Part shown: positions 1-10,830 of the stretch, in pieces
Layout of the letters: every line of letters begins with the position of its first letter
Position numbering within the stretch: position 1 is the stretch's first letter
Assembly (NCBI RefSeq): GCF_014529535.1
Contig: NW_023503827.1
Coordinates: 910,846 to 974,845 of the forward strand
Source of the DNA: Bradysia coprophila
Taxonomy: Eukaryota > Arthropoda > Insecta > Diptera > Sciaridae
DNA length: 64,000 bases
Reading direction: 5' to 3'
Notes under the pieces: generated by a model
What the model was told of the DNA's origin: nothing
Databases searched by the model: none
The model's input: the letters and a program-made list of their open reading frames with translations, nothing else
Translations under genes and position numbers: made by a program

Positions 1-144
1 CGTTTTGAAGGTATTTATTTCACTGTATTTCTGGACACAGTGCGATATTAACTTTTTTTCGCACTTGGGCTTTTTCACATTTTTTTCGCACGCTACAGAG
101 CTTAGTACCTTTAAGAAAGACTAAATTTTATAAATAAAAACTTT

Positions 145-228
145 GCACAGACCAGGATTTGAACATCCAACACCAAAATTCTTTCAAACACCAAGCAACG
201 ACCATAGCCCTTCGGCTACAGAGTCACA
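145..228 (-). repeat. tRNA-derived SINE-like remnant
   Basis: Read on the minus strand, this stretch has a pol III box-A-like motif (TAGCCGAAGGGCTATGG, near 205-220) and a box-B-like motif (GTTCAAATCC, at 155-164). Their order and spacing fit a tRNA gene. The expected cloverleaf stems do not pair well and no clean anticodon arm is visible, so a tRNA-derived SINE head is more likely than a functional tRNA. An AT-rich tail with two GTGCGAAAAAA-type runs follows toward position 1. Family unknown. Confidence 0.4.
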
Positions 229-441
229 CAATTATACCGAACGTATTGTTGAAGCGTATATACTAAGCATTGAATACTCGATTTCATTCAACGCGTCTCT
301 TTACATCACATTGCAATGTGTATTATGCAGCCTTCTTGATCGTTCAAATGAACTTCTGTATACACAAGAATTTTGGAACAAAATGTAGGACATGTTTTGC
401 ATTGGAAAGGTGATTATGGCCCGAAATTGCGAAAAACGTTG

Positions 442-560
442 TATCTACCACGGTAGGTATGCCGGTATTTTTTCGCACACGACGTCTTGTCGACCTCGGC
501 TTCGCCCCGGGTCGACAGTCGACAATCGACATCTAGTGCGAAAAAATACCTTGGTAGATA
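442..560. mobile_element. Small fold-back element (MITE-like)
   Basis: A perfect 15-bp inverted repeat, GGTATTTTTTCGCAC at 464-478 and its complement at 536-550, encloses a GC-rich core full of GTCGAC motifs. Outer 9-bp arms, TATCTACCA at 442-450 and TGGTAGATA at 552-560, extend the symmetry; the left side carries about 12 extra bases. No coding capacity is seen. It is probably a non-autonomous DNA transposon or a remnant of one. Confidence 0.55.
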
Positions 561-863
561 AATAACTATGAACGCACTAACAGAGCAATAATGCTTTTCC
601 CTTACCCAACGGATCACGTAAAGTGATATAGATCGCCTAAGGTATAATTACTCTTAGAGTTCTATAGTAAAACATTAGGCGCCCAAAATTCAAAAGAATA
701 CGTTTAATGCGAAATATGTGAAAAATGACACTTTAATGACTTTAATACACGGCACATACAAACGCCATCAATATTACCAAACCAAAATTGGCATTCTATG
801 ACATATTGTCAAAACTATAAGGGAAAACGCTTAGCATCATTTGCATCTCATAATTTTCATAAT
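561..863. other. Upstream region of the Rcd5-like gene
   Basis: AT-rich sequence with no ORF or repeat I can support. It should hold the promoter and 5' UTR of the gene starting at 864, but no TATA box or initiator stands out. Confidence 0.4.
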
Positions 864-2622
864 ATGGACCATAAAAGCGACCAAATTATCGAATACACAT
901 CAAGTCCGTCAACCGATGCAGCCAATGACCAGAAAAGAAGAAGGTAATGTGGTGAAATCTACTGAAAAATGACTCCAGCCATAAGTAATTGGTTACACTC
1001 TTGATCCAGCTCACAACGTTCGATCAAAAGAAAACGATTTGATGATGAAATAGTTGAATTCAGTCTCGGTATACCTCCAACGCCGTATCGCGTTGGTGCT
1101 CGATCCCGAACCCAGTCGCAAACGTACGTTGGCACGTTTGCCGAAACTCCGACATCCGTTTTACCACCGCCAATTGTTGTACCTGCATCAGCCCCACCAT
1201 TAGCCGCTCCGCTTCCGGCACCAATGGTGCCAATCCAGACCACAACCGTTGTTTCGACTCCTACAGTTGCAACGATACCCACCGCTAATGTTTTACCAAT
1301 GGAAAAGCGGAGACATTTAAAGAGCAACAAAAAGAACAAAAAGTCTCGCGGCGGCAATCAAATAACCACAAAAGATCTGGGACGCTGGAAACCTATCGAT
1401 GATTTGGCCTTGATTATCGGGATACAGCAAACAAACGACATTCGGATGGTTCATCGTGGAACAAAGTTTTCGTGCAAATTTACCGTTCCGGAGATGCAGT
1501 CACGATGGTATTCACTGCTGTATGAAGAACCCATATCGCGTATCGCAGTCGCGGCTATGAGAAATCTTCATCCAGAATTGGTTGAAAGTGTACAGAGTAA
1601 GGCTCTGTATTCGGTTCAAGAGGAAGAATTGCTGGGAACGATAAAGAGTGTAAGTTCTTACCCTACATCTGTGCTTTCAGGCTATTAATTTCTTATTGTA
1701 GTCGGAGAATCCGACTATAGAGACTTTCCAGGATTTATTGGACAAGAACGCCTCAGCATTTTATCTGGCCAGAACGGCGAAAGCAATATTTACCCACTGG
1801 CAACTGATGAAACAGTACTCCCTCTTACCCGATCAAATTGTTCAGCCGAATACCAGACCCGATCAACTGTTAAGCTTCTCCGACGCTGAAGAATTGTTGC
1901 AAGATTCTGAGTTGGCTGAACCGAAGGATGAAGTTCTCGATTTGGAATACGCGCTAGCTGATCGGGCAAACAAAAAGGAAATTCGACAGCTCGAAAACGA
2001 ACTAACTCGATGGGGTGTACTCGTTGATTCATTAACTGGTGTTGGTAAGATCCTATGACGACAGACATTCAGTTTCATTTAAATAACAAACTGAATCCGT
2101 TTCGTGCTTCTAGGCTTTGCTCCAGAATTTGATAATCAGACCCTAGCAGTTTTGCGTGGCAGACTTGTGCGATATTTAATGCGGTCGAGGGAGGTATGTT
2201 TGGATGTGAAAAACAGTGAAAAGTAATCGTTTTAATTTCTTGTTCTGGATTCTAAGATAACATTCGGGCGAACCACTAAAGAACAAACCGTTGATGTTGA
2301 TCTAACCCTTGAAGGACCTGCGTACAAGGTGTCCCGGAAGCAAGGAACCATAAAGCTTCGCAGTAACGGCGATTTCTTCATTTCGAATGAGGGCAAACGA
2401 CCGATTTATATTGATGGTATGCCGTTGCTGTCGGGAAGCAAAAATCGAATAAATAACAATTGCGTTATCGAGGTACGACTCTTGTTAGGGGTTGTTTACG
2501 AATTTGTTTGAGAATTTTTCCGCTTTTAGATTGCCGGTCTACGATTCATTTTCCTCATCAATAATGAGCTCATCAATGCGATACGTCAGGAGAGCGCCAA
2601 AATGAATGGGCCGCTTAATTAG
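864..2622 (+). CDS. Rcd5: Microspherule protein 1 homologue (Rcd5/MCRS1), FHA-domain protein
   Basis: I reconstruct six coding exons: 864-943, 1010-1649, 1702-2044, 2114-2193, 2257-2472 and 2530-2622. All introns are GT-AG, the phases agree, and the total is 483 residues, close to the roughly 460-580 residues of family members. The N-terminal segment has the basic KRKRFDDEIVEFSLG-type motif typical of MCRS1, then a low-complexity Pro/Thr/Ala stretch, a Lys-rich patch, and the conserved MCRS N-terminal domain (about residues 145-260, containing WYSLLYEEP). Residues about 380-475 form an FHA domain with FGR, the SRKQG core and a final AGLRFIFLIN strand. Known homologues act in the nucleus in the NSL histone acetyltransferase complex and INO80-type remodellers and affect centrosome behaviour; those roles are inferred here. 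The first intron is only 66 bp. Complete, no lesion seen. Confidence 0.9.
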
Positions 2623-2667
2623 ATGGTGTGTGCTAAATGAAGTATTTTGTGTATTTACGATGTTCCA

Positions 2668-2673
2668 ATAAAT
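2668..2673 (+). terminator. Poly(A) signal of the Rcd5-like gene
   Basis: AATAAA lies 46 bases past the stop codon at 2622. A second AATAAA at 2751-2756 could serve as a distal site. Confidence 0.5.
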
Positions 2674-2825
2674 CGCAGTGGCAATGTATACTGACTAATT
2701 TGAAAAATGTATAATTTTGTACCACTCCCTATTATTATTTCGTAGAGGTTAATAAAGAGCAACAACAAAATGTGCTAAAAAACAGACAGTGAATTTCAGT
2801 AAAATTAGAAAACGTTGTAAGCCAA

Positions 2826-3028
2826 CTGCAAATCGCACCCGCCTGAAGTAGTTGCAAAAGAAGTTGCAAAATTCGTAAAAGGAAAATGTTTTTTGCGACA
2901 ACTTTTGCAACTACTTCAAACGACTAGGAGCAACCTGAAGTAGTTGTCAAAGTAGTTGCAAAATTCGTAAAAGGAAAATATTTTTTGCAACAAGTTTTGC
3001 AACTACTTCAAAAGGCTGCAAATCGCAC
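2826..3028. repeat. Tandem pair of fold-back units flanked by a 13-bp direct repeat
   Basis: Two units of about 79 bp (2842-2920 and 2934-3013) share nearly the same sequence. Each begins CCTGAAGTAGTTG and ends CAACTACTTCAAA, so each can fold into a long hairpin. The pair is bounded by the identical 13-mer CTGCAAATCGCAC at 2826-2838 and 3016-3028. No coding potential. It is probably a mobile fold-back element duplicated in tandem, but the family is unknown. Confidence 0.6.
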
Positions 3029-3120
3029 TTGATCTCTTTTACTACTTTACCGATCCGATTTTGATAATTCTATTACTAAATAGGAAGAGGATAGCATTCA
3101 TTTACTAGTTCATTGGCGGC

Positions 3121-3306
3121 ATGAATGACTTAAAACCACTTAAATTACGTGTCGAGCGAGATGACGAGATGCTTCCGCAATACAAATCTATACACTTTCG
3201 AAACCGAAGAACCAAGAAGCTTCAATCATGTAAAAAACTACCGAACAAACATTCAACATTTAGAAATGTGGGCGCAGATTCATTAAACGCATTCTTCCCT
3301 ATTTGA
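3121..3306 (+). CDS. Small ORF, 61 residues, doubtful
   Basis: This basic ORF runs from an ATG to TGA just beyond the fold-back repeat. It has a Lys/Arg-rich middle and ends in AFFPI. I recognise no domain and see no splice signal tying it to a neighbour. The composition is less AT-biased than its surroundings, which is the only reason to list it. It could be a chance ORF or a degraded exon. Confidence 0.18.
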   Translation: MNDLKPLKLRVERDDEMLPQYKSIHFRNRRTKKLQSCKKLPNKHSTFRNVGADSLNAFFPI

Positions 3307-3622
3307 CATTAATTTAAGTACATAGGCTCTTCTGTACTGTACTTTAATGTGTATGGGTATGTTGGTTACTCATCTGCGTTTACTCACAATCTTTGTTGAC
3401 TTTAAAGAATGAGAAAATTATTGAAACAAAATTTTTCTTATAAGTTGCACATTTTTCTGTTAATATCCGACGGGAGTTCATGACATACTGACTTTTAGTA
3501 TGCAAGATTTATAACGTAATTTATTAAAGGAAAATGCGCAAAAAAAGACTGCTCACAATAATGACGCAGCCAGTAAAAAAGCGATCTTTTCTAAAATTAA
3601 ATTTACAATAAATAAAAATCAT

Positions 3623-3790
3623 CTATCCTGCTTTTCCCAATGTGCCCAAAATACAGGCAGCGTTTCCACGTTGGATAGCGATTGAAATTCGTTGCAAAAG
3701 ATAGTCCTTTGATCTAACCTCACCAGTTGCCTTTTTCATTAATGATCCCAATTTGTCCACAAATTTCTTCGTTTCAGTATGCAAGAGTAT
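3623..3790 (-). pseudogene. Possible coding remnant or terminal exon, unidentified
   Basis: The last roughly 50 codons of a minus-strand ORF (ATG at 3907, stop at 3623) read like a real soluble protein C-terminus: an amphipathic Lys/Glu-rich helix with [16 protein letters not shown], then a small-residue-rich segment ending LGTLGKAG. The upstream part of the ORF is hydrophobic and AT-driven and looks spurious. I cannot name the family. No strong acceptor precedes the plausible part, so a retro-copy fragment or terminal exon of an unseen gene are both possible. Confidence 0.25.
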
Positions 3791-6700
3791 ACATATTGAC
3801 AGTATATAAACGTTTATGATCAAAAAACAAGGATCATATACTTTTCCGATGATAGTTCCAAATGTAACTAGAAACAATCTAATATCATGTACCTGACCAG
3901 TGACCATAGAGTTATACTCTAGAGTATAGCTCTATGTGCCTGACTTCCATTCATTCTGTTCATTTGCGAATATTAAAGTGGTTACGACTTTAAACCAATT
4001 CAAGTGAAAATATAAAAATCGCGTGAAAATTGATTCAGAAGGATTTAGAATGTTGAAATCGATAATAAAAGTTAAGGTTAACATTGTTCAAACTTTCAAA
4101 TTCTCGCATTTTTAAACGCTAAAGTAATGGGGAATCAAAATTCGAATTAATAACAAAATTTTGTGTGAATCTTAGTAAAAATAAAAAAAAATTGAGCTGA
4201 CTGTAATATTTTCAACATTTTCCCTAATCTTACCTGTGTCAAGACAAAAGCATTTCTAAAGATTAGCAACCGCCTAAATCATAAAAATTGCCACATAATG
4301 ACTCATTTCTGCATGATCAAATGTTTTCTTATCTTAGGCCGTTACTAGTCGGGTAAAGACTAAATAAGAGAAGCAAAAAAATAAACAAATTTAAACACAA
4401 AATGAATAAATTAAATAAAAACTTATGAAACTAAAAGTTTAAGGAGTGGGACGACAAAACAAATTGTAATTTTTTGAAAATCGACTTTTTGAATACATTT
4501 TTGGCTGGTGTAGCCATTTTCCTGACACAAGGACCTGGACTATACTGAAAACTGATTATAATGTGCAAGTCGAATTTCCGTTTCCGTACCGAAAATTACA
4601 TATTTTAGAAGACCTTATGACCTCAAAATATATTCAAAATTATCAGAGCGGAGCCTTATGAAAGATTATGCATGTTCTTCGAAACAAAGGTAATTACTTC
4701 TCTACTGATAAACCAAAAACAGAAGATTTTTGCTTAAATTCAATTAAGTAATACAATAATAGACTCGTAGTCACATATCCAATACGAGCACAATCAGGTA
4801 AGATTAGAAATACCAACGTTCGTCACCTTTATTTACTGTGAATAGCATAACAATCATTTAGGCAAAATAAGTACATAACGCTACCAATACCATCAAACAT
4901 TCTAGATAGTTCCAAAAACGCACACCTGGCGCAAATTTTATATGTGTGTATTACGCGTATTACGATAAAACCCCTTGCGTCAGCATATTTCGACCCATAC
5001 TGTAATATTGAGTCACCTTTCTTTTTTTAGTCCAATGAACACGATTCATGCCATGCATCATCCATTTTGTTCATACATAGTTCGTTGTTCAAACAGAGGA
5101 GTCGATTGTCTCTCGTCGCGAGTTCGAATTTTGACATGATGATGGCTATCAGTAATTCTATTTTCAATAAATTAAATTAAATTTGATGGTTTGAGTGGGT
5201 TTATTTAATAAAACACATTGCTGAAGTGATAAGTCGATTGAATTGTACATTGAATCAAGTGAGTTGTGACCGATTTTTGGTTGTTTGTCAGTTTTATTTC
5301 AATGTTAAAATGCCTTTTCGGCGTCGGACAATAAAAAAAAAATTCTGAGGTTTCTTATCGTTCATTTATGGTTATATTTATTAAATTTTTGTGTACATGG
5401 TGTTTGTAATCAAAGTAAAATTGTAACAGCAATTGCGTCTTATCATACACATTACGTTAATGGCATTTTCTTACTTATTAGTGAAATTGTCGTTCTATTC
5501 GCCTTGTACAATTCAGCTTTTTTTGTGATAATTTTTTCTTTCCAATTTACTTAATTTGAATGATAACATTTCAACGAGATGGACATTGCCATAATCGAAC
5601 AATGTGACACATTATGTTCATTCTGAATAATGTGATTTTTTTCGGCTAAAATATCTCGGTTCCATACATTTAATGCATAATGTTGCAAAATAATTCACCG
5701 TATTGAAGACCGATAGCATTTTCACTTGTACATTCTCATTCATGAAACCACTACGCAACGCATTGCTCAACACGTGAACCACACAACCATGAAATTCAAT
5801 ACATTTAGTTGACACTTACATTTTCTACATGATAATAATTACGGAGTTTAAGTACATATACTTAAATCCTCAAGTAAATTAACCACTACAATAGTAGACA
5901 TTATTAGCACTGCCGTATTTTACAAGCTAAGCAGACTGCAGCGACTCTCTTCATAATTTAATTTATATACACATTCAGCTTTCAATTGAAATAAAATTAA
6001 TTATTGTTACATGAAAATGCTGAAGCTGGTGGCATGTCCATATACATACATTATTTACCCAGTGATACATTACATATCAATTGCCAATTATATAATTATT
6101 TAAATTGATCGATTGAAAACCGAATCAGCATATTTTGCATGCTTTTTCATTGAATAAAAGTTATGGTTGTTTTGGTTTCAGTTATCAGTCTGTCCCAAGC
6201 AGCTTAACTGTACGTTACTATAATATTATATATACACACGCAAGCGATTATAAATGAAATTGAACACTTTTTCTACGGCAAAACTTTGTAAATAAACAAA
6301 TTTTGTTGTTGGTGTCGGATTTTTTGATGATCAAAGTGTTTTGTTGTGAATATTTTGTGATAAAGACATTATTCCTTCTATAGTTGTCAAAACGTAAGAT
6401 ATTATTGTACAAAATTGTTTTATAAGTTATAACATTGCCATCGTACAGTCTTTGGTACACAATCTGCTACTTCATTTATTTAAACAAATGATTTTGTTAT
6501 TATAAGACAACACAACCTAGACGTATTCATTTATTATCGTCGTCGTCGTTGTCGATAATATTCGTCTCTAATAGGCTAATAGGATTTTTTTTAAAGATGA
6601 TTTTGATCTAATCTTTAGTTTTTCGGACTAGGCTGGTTTGTGTTTCAATAATAAACAGACTCATTTCTCACATAAGTTCAAGGCAGTGGTCGATACTATT

Positions 6701-9700
6701 AATATTTCACAGACAGATTGCAGCTTTTAAGTTCCAAGTAAGAAAGTAAAGATTTTGTTTTGCTATGAAAATATGATGATAACTCGTTCGCCTTCGCCTA
6801 AAGTTATCTTTTTAGATAATTGACTGTTTCTGTTGTTGTTTTCAAAACAGCCAGATTGTATGGACTCTTCTTTCAGTTTTTAGGTTTAAATAACATTATT
6901 TCTGAATGAGTTCTTATTGAAAATGTTGACAAGAGTCAGTATACAGCACTGATTGTACATTTTCGAAAATATTGTTACACTTTAAGTGTCGCAGTAAAAA
7001 AATCCGAAAAAACCACTACTTATCTCAAAACGATGAGATAAGTCATTTGATCGATCATATAAACAAGATGATGGCGGCAATTTGATTAGTTGAAATAAAA
7101 TAACGCTTTGATAGAGTCAGACACACTCAAAATGGATCAACTTGTGAATAGTGAATGCAGATTCGTTCAGTAACATTGTTGAATTTATGATGGGAATGCT
7201 AAGCTGACCCTTACGGTAGGAAACATAAAACGAGATTCGCAAAGTAATTCGTCTTAGTGACATTTTTAACGTGAAGTGAATATAGGTAGTAATTCAACCA
7301 GAATGTGCACGATCGTTTTATGTCTTACTGAGTAGAATTAAATTTGATTTGCTATCAATCAGTCGGCAAGCTTAATTTAATCATCGAATCTACTACTTCT
7401 TTTGTTAAAAGTAACATTCAGCGTCAGATTTCAAAACTTGTGCTTCTCTACTTTTCACTACGTGTCGCATTCACCGGAGGATATCGTATTTGGTCATTAC
7501 TGTCTTCGAAAATAATTTATCACAATTATTATAATAAGGATTACAGGACAGAACTAAATGACATTTTTATTATCGACACAGATTTTTTTATTTGAATGAT
7601 CAGGTCTCTGAAAAATCTCTTATTATGTTGAGTTGTTTTTCTTTTTTTAATGTCGTCAAAAAAACTTCTTATCGTTGTGGTTTCGTTCGATATAATTAGA
7701 AAAAAATCGAAGGTCTCTACAAATCGATTTAATCTGATCTGTAAAATATCATAACATTGTTTTAGTTATCGAAATTTTTCAGAAAACATTTGTAGTGGGT
7801 GGGCACAGCGATAATTTTCTCAGCAAAAGTCTTGAGTTTGTTTAAATGAACCGATGCTGACACATCGTTTTCTGCTGTCATGACAATAGATAAAGAAGAA
7901 ATATTCAACTTCCATCGAGATTATTTCCTATTTTTACCCAAAGCGTCCTACGGAGATGATTTATTACCTCAAGAAATGTGCGGTAATTTTCATTTCCGAG
8001 TGGCTTTTTGAGTCAAATAACTTACATAGTTCCGGTTACATTCGTCAAAATAAAAATGTCCAAACAAGGACGTAAACTTACGATTCCATTATAAATTATT
8101 TCTCTCAAATTTTTTTTCTTCAATATTTTGTGTTAATTTGGGGGTTTAAATGAAGCTTTTCAGCCAAAATTAACCCGTAGGGTTCACACTTCAAATATTC
8201 TCATTTCCTTTTTCAATAGTTTCCCCATTAATTCGGCAAAACTTTACAACCTTATCGTCGATAGAGAAACATTTATTCTACGTGCTGCCACGAATAAACG
8301 AAATTACGACGTAGGGCTGTGAAGATGTGTGAAATATGTGAAGATTACGCGCACAATAATTTATGTTGAATGATAAAAACGACTGAAATAATTATTTTAG
8401 ATTTGTTTTTCTTTCTATTCAATTCGATTGCATTACAATATAATTAAGCATCAGCATTTGCTTTTATGTAGTCAATTTTATTGAATTGAGAGGAGGCATT
8501 TCCATAGAATTTCAGTTCAGTTCCACGTATGTGTTCTTTGTTATAGCCGGATATCATTATAGTTCTATCACACAATTCGACGGCTGATCAATATGAAAAC
8601 ATTCCATTCAAATGAGAATTTTAACCAGAAATAAATCTAAAATCTCAAATATTCATAAATTAATCTAATTCAATTAACAAAAATTATTCAATTGTTGATG
8701 TAAATTGATTCGATGATAAATGTCGCCGTATCTTAATTTATTCAGTTGCATTGCTAAAAAAAGTAATCGAAATAAATCATTCGAATGTGTCTCATTTCTA
8801 TCAACTATGCATCTACTAAAACGAACGAAGTCACGATTTTTATTATCATACAAATTAATGGCTTGGCTATTCGCTATCGGCGACCAAACAATTTGATTCG
8901 TTTCTGTCTTCAGTTTGATCGAAACGAAGTGATGTACCCGTTTAGAATTCTGCCTGTTTCGGATTACTTTTTTTATTTCACCAATTAGTTCAATCATTTT
9001 ATGATTATATCATATGCAGTATCCTTTAAACTAAGCAGTTTATAATTCCGACAAGGGTAAATTTTTTAATATTAAAATGTGGACAATTACTGACGATGTT
9101 GTCCTGTAAGTATTGAGTGATCATTTAATGAACCTTTGATGAAACCAAAGTGGTAAATGTACACTAAAGAACTTAAATAAGCGATAGAAATAGGATATCG
9201 AAAAAAATAGAAATCAATAACTCTGTTGACAATCTAGGGGCTGGCATTTATAAAAAGCGCAAAATTTATGTTCTGAAATTTTAGAAATGTAGGCAACCTT
9301 GCTAGCCAAAACTGATTACGCATACCAATCACAATGTCAAAAATCTGTCGAGGTGATGATCGCACTTTTTGTTCGATATCCTCCTTCTATCAGTTATTTG
9401 AGGAGGACCGTCTTGTTTGACCGCACTTTGAAATTATTTAATTTCTCTAAAAAGAAAACCTTAAACGACAGCATAAACACCCCACATAACTGAAATACTA
9501 AATTATTTCGTTTCGAATTCAATTATTGGTTATGGTTGACCGAGTGCTACTAAATTTGCTCTGAGATTGCCTTAATAATATACTAAATCCGAGTTAACAA
9601 TTAGATTGTAATTACTTGAACCGGTTTTGAATTAGTCAGTACGCAGAAACAAATTGAATTGTCACTCAAGCAATATATAGTACACACTGCAGAGATACAA

Positions 9701-9939
9701 TTTTTATTTTTAAACATCCGTGACTTGATAATATTTAATAATTACAAATTGAATTGTGTTCACTTTACTCGTGCAACTGAAATATAATTAGATAAAATGC
9801 GGTCGGTGTAGGAGTTTGTGGACCTGATTTTTGTGGACGGTTCATGTTCGTTCTGTTTTAAAACTACAATTTGGTAAATCCAATTTAAGTGTTAAAAAGG
9901 TTAATGACTTCAATTATTTTTCACAAACACGTCGCGATT

Positions 9940-9966
9940 GTAGGAGTCGGTAATTTATATAAATAC
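9940..9966 (+). repeat. Shared box TGTAGGAGTCGG...TATAAATACG, copy 1
   Basis: The box TGTAGGAGTCGGTAATTTAT is followed by ATAAATACG. It is nearly the same as the box at 39040-39070, in the same orientation. It may be a promoter fragment of a retroelement; no other part of such an element is recognised here. Confidence 0.45.
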
Positions 9967-10718
9967 GAAGTCGCGGTAAGCTTGAAATGAAACTTTGATT
10001 GAATGGGCTTTTAAGTAGTCGTGTCAGATAATAGTGATAGATAAAAGCAACGTTTTCTACGAAAATATTTTTTTTAACAAAATTGTCAATCTGATTCGCA
10101 CTAAATTTCGACGATTGTTCAGAAAATTCATTTCCTTCAGCTGTATCGTCCTTGGCCAAAATACGTGAAAATGTTTGTTTCTATCCGTTGTTCTAGATAT
10201 ATATTAATCGAAGTCATAAGCAAACCTGTAAAAAAATTGTGTCAGATTGGTTGTAAATTTGTAAGCATAAACGATTCCATCCGAATTGTGAATATTCCAC
10301 CGAAAAGTAAATTACACACACGCGAATTCATGTGTTCGTTGGCAGGTGTTCCATTAACATTTGTATTTATCAAAATGAGTTATAGTCAAGTATGTACATG
10401 TGTAATTGTTGCTTGCATATATGTCTTCCTACTCCAACTTATTTTTGGAACATAATTTAATGAGGAACAGAAAACTATAGTTGTGAACGTTACACTATAC
10501 ACAAAATGATGAATGAATTTATTGAAGATTAAGTGGAGGAATTTTCGCATATCTGTTGAGCAGATCAGCTGAGGATGATCAGCACAGTTGTGTTGATTCA
10601 GCTCTTTTTGGCGTGAGTTTTCTTGTTCACTTAAATTATTGATCGTTGATCTTTTGCCGACTTAAACATATTGAAACGTAAATTAGAGATAAACACAGGA
10701 AATAATGTGGATAGCTAA

Positions 10719-10830
10719 GGTCGAAAACACACAAGCAATTTTGCGTTTTCCATTGTTTAACGGATAACAATGGAAAATGACGAATAAATGACGATATCAG
10801 CAACGCAAAATTGTTCGTATGTTTTCGACC
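10719..10830. mobile_element. PIF/Harbinger-like MITE with TAA target duplication
   Basis: The element starts GGTCGAAAACA and ends with the complement TGTTTTCGACC. Inverted arms of about 30 bp (including GCAATTTTGCGTT against AACGCAAAATTG) contain a few mismatches. The trinucleotide TAA lies directly on both sides (10716-10718 and 10831-10833), which fits the TWA target duplication of PIF/Harbinger elements. The centre is itself palindromic (CCATTGTT...AACAATGG). No coding capacity. Confidence 0.65.

Noticed and set aside
145-228. Functional tRNA gene
   Set aside because: Box A and box B motifs are present, but the acceptor and anticodon stems do not pair acceptably.
6537-6556. Short TCG trinucleotide run as a microsatellite or coding repeat
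   Set aside because: Only about four imperfect units, with no ORF across it.
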